64,000 bases of DNA from Schizochytrium sp. TIO01 (taxonomy: Eukaryota; Sar; Bigyra; Thraustochytrida; Thraustochytriidae). The position numbers and the translations under genes were made by a program. Positions 22,710 to 33,700 of the stretch are shown here, one piece after another. The notes under the pieces were generated by a model that saw only the letters and a list, made by a program, of their open reading frames with translations, had not been told where the DNA came from and searched no databases. Position 1 is the stretch's first letter; the number at the start of each line of letters is the position of its first letter. Where the stretch lies: assembly GCA_004764695.1 (NCBI GenBank), contig SMSO01000036.1:144001-208000 (forward strand), in the 5' to 3' direction.

Positions 22710-24927
22710 TTGAAACAGTAGGCACTGATTTTGACACAGACAAAACAGCAGATGAGGCGTACCAAGCCTCCATCCACCCTGACTTGCCAGTTTTTGCTGT
22801 TCCTAGAGTTATTTGTGGAACTTGATCCAGACCATTAATTGGATACGATGAAATCAACTGCCGCACTTGCCCTAGAAAGCTCTCCAGAGTTATAGTTTCT
22901 TCCATGTTTCCTTGCATGACCTTGCAAAGAGCCCATGTTAGCGCACCATTGCGCTGACCGTCGAATGTAGCATCCATTGAAGTCTGGTCGTCTTTGCAGC
23001 CGCTCAGCACAACAAATGACGAGCCTTGTTTAATGCGAGTGTTCACCTGCGCTCTTGAAACCAGTGTAAGCTCATTGCTTACACCTTTAAAAAATGCTCC
23101 CACAGCATGGAAGGTGGAACCTGGAGCTTGTCGGGACTTTTGCAGCTCTGACATTCGCTCAAACATTTCAGAGGACGGAGCAAGATATCTTGACTTAACA
23201 GACTTGTCATGTTGTGTACTACTTATATTGCTTTCAGTTTCGGTTTGGCTGTTTGTACCAGTTGCAACTACTTGTGATGTGCCTCGTGTTGCTCTTCGTA
23301 AAAGCTTTGCGTCACTTATGGTACCACTGTGGCAGCAGTCAAAGACTGCAGTTACATCTACGCCTTTTGGGATTTGATCAAAGAATTCCATACGCAGTTC
23401 ATCGTCGGTAATATACGATTTAGGGTTCTTTCCGTCGAAATCCATGGGTACTAGAATTTCATCAAAGCCATCCTTTTCATCCCCGTCCTCATCAGGTACT
23501 TGGCTTCCATGTCCAGAATAATGTACATAAAGAGCATCTCCGGCTACCGTACCCTCAAGTAACCAGCGAAGCCCTGCACGAATATTTTTTGACGTTGGTA
23601 ATTGCTGTTGACTGGCATTGTCTTCATCCATTAGAACACGCATCTCAGTGGTTTTGAAGCTTTGTTGAAGCAAAGTTTGGATCTTTCGAATATCGTTGTG
23701 ACATCCAGGAAGTTCTTGCTCAGATCCCGTGTACTTGATTCCAACCAAGAGTGCTCGACGTTTTGCTTTTCCTGCAGACACGGCAACGGTACCTGTTGAG
23801 CAAGTTTCAATGATATCATAAGTTGGCTTAAAAGAAAGCTGGAACGTAAGTTCGCCACAAGGTTGAACACCATGTTTGGTATCCATAAGCTCCTTAGTGA
23901 TACTTACGTCTTTATCATCCATTTTTTTGTTTTCAATTGGTGGTTCTGCAGTTGCAAGCCTCTTGACATCTCTTTCAATAACTTCGGCAACATCAATCCA
24001 CACGCAACCCATTGGTCGATTGCTTCGAATACGCATACCGTCGTAAACAGTCAGCCGCAATCCAAGGCCAAGATGCTGCCGAGCGACTGAATCAGTATCA
24101 AGACCAGGGTAAATCAATGACATTGGCGGTTCATTCCACACTGGGTGTAAGCCACCATCGACAATTGTTGATGTACGCGCCTCTATTCCCCATGGCAAAA
24201 GTTCGGCCTGCACAAATGGGTCTTCAACGCTTAATTTTGCAACCCGTCGCAGTTTGCGTGCTTCATGGACTGAAACATGCAATTGTCCTCGCATGGCTAA
24301 CGGCGACCATGGCTCAAAACACATTTCCAAGTCTATTGTACCATGCCCATCTTTGAGTGTACAAGTGGTAAGTGTCATCTTCGACGGTTGTTTCAGAACT
24401 TCTTCGAGAGCAATAAATCCTATACCAATTTTCCCCCTCTTCAAAAAGTTCTCGTCATCCCAAACCCGAACTGCAAGTCTAATTGGTCTGGTTTTTACCT
24501 TTGCTGGATTCCTACCGGGGAAGCGGAAGTATGTTGCGTTTGACCGCTGCCACTCATCAAAGTCATCATCTTTCCATACTGGGTTTATCCCTCCATGTGG
24601 GATAGTGCGTGTTCGCTGCCACTGCGATGAGCCAAGACAAATTTCCACAAGTTCTGCTTCATCGAGGGCACTTACATCCGTGTCACGTCCAAAGAACTTA
24701 TCTGAGAACTTCTGAACCAGACTTTCTTGGCGCTCGCGGGCTACAGCTTGTAAATCCTTGATACTTGCGAGAACAAGTGCAGTTTCCACGAATGGGTCTT
24801 GCTCACCTCGAATAAACTTCAAGTATTGCACATCATGCAACTTTTTGCCACTTCTAACACGAACGTTTAGTCTCCCTGGCAATGCCCAATTGATGCCTTG
24901 GGCATTGCTTGCCGCTTCGCTGGCCAT
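22651..24927 (-). CDS. C2-C2-metacaspase (type I-like, peptidase family C14)
   Basis: Metacaspases are Ca2+-dependent cysteine peptidases that cut after Arg or Lys. They act in protein quality control, clearance of aggregates and cell death in protists, fungi and plants. From the second in-frame ATG the protein has 758 residues (782 from the first). Two C2-like modules come first. C2-1 (about residues 15-200) has a long insertion, with QDPFVE, GGINPVWK and VRVWDDENF. C2-2 (about 215-345) has VEDPFVQAEL, GGLHPVWNE and LTVYDG. The caspase fold begins near 405 (RRALLVGIKY). The catalytic His lies in HYSGHGSQ (about 469) and Cys in FDCCHSG (about 530). The acidic DEDGDEKDGFDE loop resembles the known Ca2+ site. 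LSGCKDDQTSMDA marks the p10 part. There is no long p20-p10 linker, so type I organisation fits best. The C2 modules suggest Ca2+-dependent recruitment to membranes. The 3' end is uncertain because of the overlapping second frame. Confidence 0.92.
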   Translation of the reverse strand: MASEAASNAQGINWALPGRLNVRVRSGKKLHDVQYLKFIRGEQDPFVETALVLASIKDLQAVARERQESLVQKFSDKFFGRDTDVSALDEAELVEICLGSSQWQRTRTIPHGGINPVWKDDDFDEWQRSNATYFRFPGRNPAKVKTRPIRLAVRVWDDENFLKRGKIGIGFIALEEVLKQPSKMTLTTCTLKDGHGTIDLEMCFEPWSPLAMRGQLHVSVHEARKLRRVAKLSVEDPFVQAELLPWGIEARTSTIVDGGLHPVWNEPPMSLIYPGLDTDSVARQHLGLGLRLTVYDGMRIRSNRPMGCVWIDVAEVIERDVKRLATAEPPIENKKMDDKDVSITKELMDTKHGVQPCGELTFQLSFKPTYDIIETCSTGTVAVSAGKAKRRALLVGIKYTGSEQELPGCHNDIRKIQTLLQQSFKTTEMRVLMDEDNASQQQLPTSKNIRAGLRWLLEGTVAGDALYVHYSGHGSQVPDEDGDEKDGFDEILVPMDFDGKNPKSYITDDELRMEFFDQIPKGVDVTAVFDCCHSGTISDAKLLRRATRGTSQVVATGTNSQTETESNISSTQHDKSVKSRYLAPSSEMFERMSELQKSRQAPGSTFHAVGAFFKGVSNELTLVSRAQVNTRIKQGSSFVVLSGCKDDQTSMDATFDGQRNGALTWALCKVMQGNMEETITLESFLGQVRQLISSYPINGLDQVPQITLGTAKTGKSGWMEAWYASSAVLSVSKSVPTVSNGDPQIDVVSKTFKQHEIV

Positions 24928-27900
24928 TAGCTCCCGTTTCGGGGATGAGGACTTGCAATAGACAGCAATGCCTAAAGTAAAGTTAACAGAGATGTTCATG
25001 CATTCTTACAAACGTTATCAATGACTTTCTAACATGCTTCACCTTCAGTGTATAGAACAACGTTTAGGAATTCCTTTTCTTTGTATCTCTTCTTGTAATT
25101 TAAAAAATAAATAATTAATTAAAACTATTTCCTTTGTGTTTCTCAATACCTTTTTTAGATTACCTAGTATAGTATAATTAGAAAAGAACATGACCTAATT
25201 TCTTTAATTAAAAACCGTTTAATTGACTTATTAGTTTTAAAATTATTTAAATTGTTTTAAAATCATGAATGAAAATGAAAATGAAAATGAAAATGATTCA
25301 ACGGCTCTATCAAATTGTCAAATATCATAGAGCTTTTCTGCACTATGATATTTTTATCTCTCACTTTTTCGTTTTTGGCCAATCTACACTGTTTGATACC
25401 CATGATCAATTTACCACGGGCGATGGAAACCCAAATGTTTCAATAGGGTGTTAAGCCACTTGTTCGGGCAGCGTGCGACAGGCGCTGTAAATGCAAGAGA
25501 TGCCCTACTTCCCTACCTCGGCAAGCATGGATAGATGGCAGCCTTCATAACAATGTATCTGAGAAGGTCATGCTTGAAACCAAGCAAAAATCAAATTTTG
25601 AAGTTTTTCCTAAACAATCTGCATGGGGTGTCGTGACTATATAGTTTCTGCGCTCCAAAGGTTTCTGTAATAGTGAATAATTCACATTTGAATCTTGGTA
25701 AATCCCTTAGATTTATTCATGTCATTGATGAAGACATTGTCATACACCAATACTGCGCAGCCTCCTAAGATCATCACAATTTACCTTCATTTGGATTACT
25801 CTCTAAATTTAATTAGAGAATTCAAGATTTAGTCTTCAGAACAGTAGTAATATAGCTATCCCTCCAAAGCATCATTTTATGCAACCAGTAAGCCACACCC
25901 ACTGTTTTACTTGAGGCAATGTATTCAGGTCTTCATTACTTAAATTAACAAAGAATGTGTTGTGGTAGGCATTTGAGCTCATTCATGGGCTTGCTGGTAA
26001 AAAAACATCGAACATTAATCGATTCAAAACTTGGAATGAAAATGGTTGTTATAATGAACGTATTTTTTCTAGGAAGGATTTAATGCTACACCGACAGGAT
26101 TAGAAAACGAGAATTTTGCGAGGCTCGCCTCGCCGAAAAGGTTGTTCCGCGCAGAGAACAAACAAAGGAAAGTTTTATATTTAAAATTAAAAAAAAGCGG
26201 GCCTATACAAACTTTCACATTCAACAAGTAGAAAAGTAACGTCCCTCGTCCAGAATGAGATGGAGTAGTCGCCCTTTAGCGTGTGGCTCATCTCGCACTC
26301 ATTTGATGTATTTTGCCACGCATGTCACCGCCTGGCTTTCCCCGATCCAGAATATGCGTAGGTAACAGCCATCTTTCATGATGTAGCCATGGAGAAGCTT
26401 CATTAAGCAGGAGCTAGCCACTAAATATCTATTATATTGCATCACTCCTTCGAGTTTTTTTAAGTTCGTGTGTTTGTTCCACCGCTACTGGGTTTATGTA
26501 AATGAACGCCGGCGAAATCTCATGCTGGATTGTGTTTATATTTAACTTTAGGATCTTTCGACTATATTACATCCTTATAAACCGCAAAATGGGAACACGA
26601 TGTTTTGTGAAGCTAGAGATTTTGGCGCTGTATGGAAGGCGGGGGCGTCTCAGTTCAATCGAATTTCGTGCTCAAATTGAACTGATATTCAATCACACCT
26701 CCAAGATTCACTTTGTCATATTCTGATACTCTCAATGAAGCATGCTACTCATAGAAAGATACATGTTACTACTCATATGACGGTTTTGCCTGTCCATAAC
26801 GAATTAAACATTTGAATCTCATTATGTGTTGAGATGGTTTCATCTATTTGCAAGCTGCCAATAGATGATTTTATTTTATTTTCTAACACGATGCATAGCG
26901 CACTTCAGTCAGAACATAGATGCTACCCATTACAACGTGACAACTTTTGTTCTGGAGGTTCTTTAGATCAAAGCTTTGTTTATATGGTAAAACTGAAGTA
27001 AGAAAGTAATTTAAGGAGGATCATTGGGGGATGAATTGAACCGCCTTACCCTTAGATCGCTTGTGCACATGCATTTCTAGCGTTATTGGGTAAACATGTC
27101 TTTTTCGCTTCTCAATGTTACAAGGCAAACTACAAACCTCTCCGTTAAAATTTTCCTATATATATTCTTTTGTAAACAAGTAGTGCATGACACGAAGTTG
27201 GGCACCAGAAGAGGACAAACAACATCGACAATGGATTTGCATGTTGTAAGAATTGAGTGGGTATGGGATATGGTTAGCCGAATCATCTTACAAACGAACG
27301 AAGGTAAGGTTGCGAGGACATAAATCTGTGTCCACAGCAAAGAAGAAGAAACAAAATAAGAAGACTAGTATGCGAGCTCTTCTTTCCATGGGCAGTACCG
27401 TCAATGTGCATACAAGAAACTTGATTAGAATACTGGGGTTATCTTGTAATCCCACTCTTTTGTTTTGTTGTCTATTGCATATCTGTCAGAGTATGAATTT
27501 GAGTCCGATTATGCCAATGCTATATAGGGATCACGCACACGAGTATCGAATGATTGAAAATCTAATGCGCGCATACCGCCAAAACGAATGACGAAAATCT
27601 GGACACCGCCCGATGCTTTGAGGGGTCTGACAAAGTAAAGCTGTGGCCTCAGTGTTTCTGTTGCATACATTGTAAGTGCACTATAAAAGAATAAAGGATA
27701 GTATGCGCTGTAAGAATCAAAACATGAAAGCACGAGAAAGGTCGGATAAATGGTAAAGGAAGATTGCAGGAAGCTTTAGATTACGGGCGAAAATGCAGAG
27801 ATGGGGAAGAGTCGAGGGTCGGGCTCCATCGATAATGATGAAGGTGAGAAAGACAAGTAGTGCATGAAAGTGTAGTAGTGCCATCCCTTGAGTTTATGAA

Positions 27901-28347
27901 TGCTTGGCGTAGTTGTTGTCATTATTCTTAGTGACCAGCTACTTAACATGATCTGAGCAGGCTAACAAGCGAGCAAACATGCAAGCAGGTATATGACCAA
28001 CTTGTTATGCAGACAAAGTAAACGAGGTTTGCAGATATTACTTTGCAGAGTAAATCGCAGATGAGTGCTGTCAATCTGAATGGGGTGTTTACTCTGGTTG
28101 ATGTATACAAAACATTTTTTCGAGTACTTCTGACTGATATACGTGTGTTGTGCGGGGCATGTGCCGTCCTACGGTCCCTCGTTTTGTGTATCTTTACGCA
28201 TGTGGTTGAATTCGTTTTTGTTATCAAGATGCCGAAACATGACATTCATGCCAATGCAAAAACAGAAGTCGACAAAACATATAAATAGGGATGGCTGGTA
28301 CATGTAGGTAGGGCTTGACGTTGAGACCAGAAAGAAGAAGCTGGTCC
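24928..28347. other. Intergenic DNA between the metacaspase and Myb genes
   Basis: About 3.4 kb without a confident gene. AT-rich sequence (25080-25260) and an ATGAAA-type hexamer array (25266-25294) lie next to the metacaspase promoter. A 75-codon ATG-started plus-strand frame at 28061-28288 contains a hydrophobic segment (VLRSLVLCIFTHVVEFVFVI) and could be a small membrane protein, but nothing else supports it. Other frames are short and unremarkable. Confidence 0.55.
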
Positions 28348-29220
28348 TTAGTTCGCAGCCGTGTCCCAGCTCAGCATGTTACTACCACTGCTGTTAGTAT
28401 TGGATCCACGACGTCGTGTACCAAGGACCTGTGCGGCCCGCTCTTGATGGGAGGCAAGCCAGGATGCCTGCTCACGAGTTTTGGGCGTATCACTTCCTGT
28501 AGCGAGCTTGTGTTGTATCCTCGGTCTCAGAAGGATGGTAGCAGCAGCAACAGTACGCGGCGTGTGGCCTCCGGCTTGGTCCTCAGGTTTAGTACGCGCT
28601 GAGGCGCCTCTGGCAGTGGGTTTGGTAAATGTTGGAACGCGAATGGAGTTTGGCTTACGTGGCACCTGTTGGGATGGCGCTGTCGGCACTGGGGGAGTTG
28701 TTGCAGATGTGGATGTGGAAGCTGATGTGGATGTGGATGTGGGCACTGGCGGGGCTGGGCTGGTACGCCGTTTTGCCTTGGGGGACTCATCCCCAGCATC
28801 GTCGGTGTCTGAAGGGTCGGCGCCACGGCGCTTGCGAGCGGGGGGCCTGATAACGTCACCCTTCTTGCTGGTCGACATCACCGGCCCTCCTGTGGTCTTC
28901 GCGACCTTTTGAAAGTACTTCTGCGCGTGGGTTCGGATTTGTACAACGGTGCGGGTTTGGATCATATCTGCGATCTTTTTCCACTCCTTGCCGTGTTGCT
29001 TGAGGCCCTCCAAAAACACGGCGTGCTCCTCGTGGGTCCATCGGCCAGCATTGATGGCAGCGCTTCCACCACCAGAACCGGATTTGCCATTTTCATCGTC
29101 ATCATCTTCGTCGTGGTCTTCTATATCCTTAGCCTCAATGTCGTCTTCGGCAGCTGCGTCTCGCTGTGTCTTGGCTGGCAATGGCGAGCCATCGTCTCCG
29201 GATTGCTCATAGTCCTCCAT
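28348..29220 (-). CDS. Myb-related SHAQKYF-type transcription factor
   Basis: Single-repeat Myb proteins of the SHAQKYF class bind DNA motifs of the GATA-box or I-box type and act as transcription regulators, best known in plants and amoebae. This 290-residue protein has an acidic N-terminus (about 1-55). One Myb repeat follows at about 59-106: RWTHEEHAVFLEGLK, a Trp at 80 in GKEWKKIADMI, and the signature THAQKYF at 97-103, where Thr replaces the usual Ser. Basic stretches PPARKRR and KAKRR just after are probable nuclear localisation signals. The rest is Pro/Thr/Ser-rich and low in complexity, with a Thr/Ser/Ala/Pro tract near 160-185, typical of regulatory tails. It starts at a good ATG. 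An upstream minus-strand exon cannot be excluded but is not needed. Confidence 0.9.
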   Translation of the reverse strand: MEDYEQSGDDGSPLPAKTQRDAAAEDDIEAKDIEDHDEDDDDENGKSGSGGGSAAINAGRWTHEEHAVFLEGLKQHGKEWKKIADMIQTRTVVQIRTHAQKYFQKVAKTTGGPVMSTSKKGDVIRPPARKRRGADPSDTDDAGDESPKAKRRTSPAPPVPTSTSTSASTSTSATTPPVPTAPSQQVPRKPNSIRVPTFTKPTARGASARTKPEDQAGGHTPRTVAAATILLRPRIQHKLATGSDTPKTREQASWLASHQERAAQVLGTRRRGSNTNSSGSNMLSWDTAAN

Positions 29221-32200
29221 TTTCCTATGTTAGAATGTGTTATAGAAGAGAGAAAAGGTGGTAGTAGCCCGGGTGGCTGTTGCTATGATGGTAGGATTCT
29301 GTCGCTTCTTTGGGATAACTCTTTTGATTTCTTTCTAAGGAAATCAGGTCTTGACGTTTCAATGTCACTGAATATGGATGGAAATAGATGCTACGATTCT
29401 TGAGCACAACAAACGAACCAAACCGGATATTTAGACTCTCCTGTCACAAGAAAGAGAAAGAGCAAGAGAGAGAGAGGTCTTAACTAATTGCACTTTGAGA
29501 AACAAGCACGAACCTAGTGCTGGATGCCTCCCTTTGTCTACCAAAGAAGTAAAAAGCTCGAAAACCGTCCGTCAGAGGGCTAGTTTGTGAAAGAACTAGC
29601 AGCTGGAGACGCTCGAAGGATTCCAAGACACCGCCGCAAAGAGTGACCAAAAGCAGTCTTCGTTATGGAAACCTTTAGACTAAATGAAAGACAGCTAGAT
29701 TCTTCCCAGCCTGTTCTCCAACAAGACGGAAAATGGGCTAACGAAACGGAAACACCACTAAAGCCAGTGACGACACCCACGACCACAGTGAGGGAATTTG
29801 CCTGATCCCTGTGCAAGTCCTTACGTACACAGGAGTTCTCCGTTCCTGGTCTCCGGGCTTTGCTTTGCTGTAAACAGGTCCCTCGTCAATCCTCAACCAG
29901 ATGGATCTTTCCTCCCCTGCTTCCTTATCTTATCCTATCTTTCTTTCTTATCTTTCTTTTCTTCTTTCTTTCTTTCTTTCTTCTTATCGAACGATCGAAA
30001 GGGCGAAGAAGACCGGCGAAGCCACGGCAGCCGATGGATGCCTGATGCGGCGGCGTAGCGCAGGAACCGGGGTCGCCGCTGCCTCTCCGCTGCAGACCGA
30101 GCTTCCGCGTCGCGGTGCCGGCGGCGAGGCGCTCTCTGTCTCCGGGGCTGCTGCTGGGCACGTCGCTGGCGAGCGAGGCCGGCCAGGCGAAGGAGACTTG
30201 GCGAGAGGAGGTCTTCGCCTCCTTCTTATGATGCCGATGATCTCTCTCTCTCTCTATATATATATCTATATATGATATTTTTGACCTTTGACTTTTGACT
30301 TTTGACAATTCAATTCATTTTCATCTGTCTCTCTCTATCTTCGCCTCCTCCCTAGCACTGCCTACCGCCTGCATAGCACCTGCCTAAGTCCTCTTTTCTG
30401 TTTGTTTAAAGATAAAACTTTCTTTCTCTCCTTTCTCTCTCTCTCTCTCTCTCTCTTTAGAAATCATGAACCTTTTTAGTTTTAAAATGCCTGTCGCGGG
30501 GAATTGGCTATGACCTACATGGCGGAAACCTTAGGCATGCTTCGATTCCACTTTTTTTATAATTTATTTTAAATAAAATTTTAACTTTAGAAGAAGTGGC
30601 CGCCTCCCTTCATTTCTATGGGCGATCGACTTGGAAAATAGTTCTTTCTTCTTTTCTTTAAAATAGAAGATTAGCAAATACCTGGATAGCCGCACGACTA
30701 CGGAGTACCCTAAGAGGTTGGAATCTCCCTATTTTTTTCTTTCTTTCAAATACTACTAAAAGCGAGCTAGACCATAGGAGTAAGCGCTAGACAGGGCTAC
30801 CGAAAGATAGACCCGGAAAAAAAAAAAAAAAAGTTAAGTTTCATCTATGCCCTTTTCACTATTAGCAGTATCTATTGCGTAACTAAGAGTACGCGGACCG
30901 AGTGAAAGGAGTGGAAGGAGAGAGAAACTTAGTTGGATACGAGAAAGAAACAGTCATGAAGAAAGAAGGCTCTGCGGCCATTGAGGGCTCAGAGAAAGAG
31001 CACTCTTTCTGAGCACACCCTCCGTCGAATGGCCTCCTTTATAGATACACCGCGCGAATTGAGGGAGAATGGGCAGAGAAGCAAAGAAAGAGGGAAAAAT
31101 GCAAACTCTTATTTCATGCTTTCATGCTTTCTTTCTTTTCTTCTTTCTTCTTCTTTCGAACGGCAGAGGGGGAGGAAAAAAAAACTCTCCACTGCCTCAC
31201 AACACACTGCGCGGGCGCGCCATATCTTTACTGCAAAGCCTGCTCTGTCTCCAGACGGCACTATTAAACACTTCAGTTATGCCGAGAGGAAGCTTTCACA
31301 GTGGTGAAGAGTGGGCAGTTTGCAAAATTCATTCAGTGTCGTAGATATTCCGGGAGGAAGGACTCAGGATTATAAGTAAGGAATTAAGGGGGAGACTTTA
31401 TACAGTTGCGCTCAGTGAAGCAAGAGGAGCGTCCCAAGGATTGCGCAGGGCCAGCCAAAGATTTTCCTGTTGCTTTTATGATTCTTTAATCTTTCTGCAA
31501 ACTTCCTTCTCGTTCTTCGCTTTCTTTCTTGGCCACTCTCTCTCTCTAATTACATACATATACACACACATATTGCTTTACTGCTCCCAGATAGGACTTC
31601 ATTCTTGTATTAGCTAGGGCTTCTTTTCACGCTGTAATGATTCGCAGTCTCCTGCGACGTCTATTACACGAACGAAGGAGCGACATCTATCCAGTTGGCT
31701 GTCTTTATGACAGTTGTATTCATTTCGATTCATTTCGAGGCTCTCTCTCTCTCCATCCAATCTGTCTCTTCTGAGGGCTTCGCTACCTAGCAGTACCTAC
31801 TCGCCTCGCTAGGTACCTCTTCACTAACCGTATGATTCTTCTCTTCGCTACTAAACAGAGAGAGCTCAAACGAAAGAAAGAAAGAAATAAAAGTCTTCTG
31901 AGATGAAACAAACAAACAAACAGACAAATAAACAGACAGAAAGAGTGAGTGAGTGAGTGTAAGAATGCCTCGAGATTCTATCTTTTCCGCGCCGCCCCTT
32001 TGAGCTTTCTTTCCCTCCGCTTCTTCGTAGGCAACACGTGAGTGATCAGCGAAAGGCACAGACGGCCTCTAAAGAGGGCCTCCATCGCTATTCTCGTCGA
32101 GCTCAGCGCTTCTGCGTTCAAAAGAAACCCATCCTTCGATCGAATGAAGAAGAACTTACTTACTTACTATTTTACTTACTATTCTACTTTCTTACTATTC

Positions 32201-32364
32201 TACCTACTTACTTACCATTTTACCTACCTAGCGACTGCTACTGCAGAGCCTAGCCACCTGCTAGCGGTACGCTCCTCTATGATCTATCAGCGTTAACGAC
32301 TTAGGCGTGGGTTTTGCATAGATAGGGCTATAGCAGTCCTACTGTCTCCTCATTCCGCAATGGT

Positions 32365-32396
<32 letters not shown>

Positions 32397-33180
32397 TTGG
32401 ATTATGCGGAATAGAACGCTCATCGAAGCAAAGAACAGAACAGCTGTAACGATAAGCAGAAGCACTCTTCTCTGCGGATCGCGATTGGCTGCGTATCTTC
32501 TGCGCTCTCGGGCGGCCTTTCAAGCGCGGGAACTGGGGGGCGAGGGGGCTCTGCGGCGGCTTGGAGCTCCTCTGGCAGCGGCCAACAGGCAGCCCGCACG
32601 CAGGCAAGCCCGCTTCCATCCATCCATCCAAAACAGCGAATAGATAAACTCCTCGAGGCGGCTTCTTCTTGGACATTTGCTGCCTCCGCCTAAGAAGTCC
32701 TAGTGCCCACTTAGGCCTATCTCTCCGCCGTCGATGGAGGGAGCGCTTGCTTCTTCGGCTTCGCATCGATTGCAGTGGAGAAGAACCCTTGGACGCACGG
32801 AGGGCGGTGATAAGCCTGCCCAGGGCTGCCTCCTCCAGGCGCCTGCTCAGAGTTCTCCGAGCCGCAGCCAGCTTCGAAGAGGATCGAAGGGTCGAGAGCA
32901 TCGAAGAAGGGTCAACTTGCTTTCTTCTTCGAAACTTTGCACGATCTATCGAGAGCTGGGCCTAGGAGCTGGCTAAGAGAGTCCTAGGGACCTTTTCCTC
33001 GCTGATTCTTTCTTTTCTTTTTTAAAAGTTTTCACGCGGGACTAAGGATTGCTATGTAGCTACTAGACACCTTGCTTCCAGATACTACTGTTACTGGAAC
33101 TAGCGCTGGTACCAGTATCTTTCGTAGGGGCACTGGTAAGTAGCGGAACTGGTAAGAGTCGATAGAGCTGGCTACCGGAA
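29221..33180. other. Repeat-rich intergenic DNA with GC islands
   Basis: No confident gene. Pyrimidine tracts (29930-29985), a GC-rich island (about 30000-30235) ending in CT/TA runs, further CT runs (30430-30460), a TTTC array at 32364-32398 and a second GC-rich island (32460-32960) are present. In the latter a 183-codon minus-strand frame (32350-32901, ATG) and a 98-codon plus-strand frame (32669-32965) are both open. Arg/Ser-rich composition and the absence of motifs argue that both are compositional, with a decayed gene as the alternative. Confidence 0.5.
32364..32398. repeat. (TTTC)n microsatellite
   Basis: Eight or so TTTC units on the plus strand, the complement of the GAAA arrays elsewhere in the window. 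Confidence 0.9.
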
Positions 33181-33700
33181 AGGGAGGGCCAGGCTATACT
33201 GCACTTGCGAGAACGGATACTTCACTTGCGCGAGAGGGCGATAGTAGAGAATGGGGGCTATAAGCTACTTGTGGCTCGGTCGCTCATACGGGATTTGGGG
33301 GGTTTGCCGGCGCTTGCATTTTCAGGTTGCTCTGTCAAGAGAGACATTGAACGCATTCGTTCGAGGCGTGCTTCACATGCAGAGGACGTGCTGGCTGTGT
33401 GCTCTTGGCGTAGAGAAGCAACGTTGAAAAATGCAGCGCACAGGGAATTGATAAGAACTGAACTGCTGGAAAAAGAAGATGCACATTGAGGATAGGCCTG
33501 AGTGGGGATACTTTGCGCAATTTCTGGCCATGGAAGATGCTCGACTGAAAACCATTGTGCAACGGAAGACTTCTTTTTAGTTGAAGTCGCGTGGAAAACA
33601 TGCATGTGGCAGTCCCATTGCCATGACGCTCAAGAGCGCTTGGAGAAACGAATTCGCGAGGAGACTTTTAGTGAAGTAAACGATTCGATGCCTCGATGAT
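33181..33700 (+). other. Coding-like stretch with several short frames
   Basis: Composition here is less repetitive than its surroundings. On the plus strand three frames succeed one another. One ends at 33489 (no ATG, Arg/Leu/Glu-rich, helical in character). The next runs from an ATG at 33480 to 33581 (reads HIEDRPEWGYFAQFLAMEDA). The third ends at 33699 (ends in ERLEKRIREETFSEV). A pyrimidine-rich CTTCTTTTTAG at 33571-33581 looks like a splice acceptor. On the minus strand a single 115-codon ATG-started frame (33258-33605) covers the same DNA. I cannot decide between a spliced or broken plus-strand gene and the minus-strand frame. Confidence 0.25.

Noticed and set aside
32350-32901. 183-codon minus-strand frame from ATG
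   Set aside because: Arg/Ser/Lys-rich, ends by translating the TTTC array as Lys/Glu/Arg repeats, no motif, and plus-strand frames are equally open.
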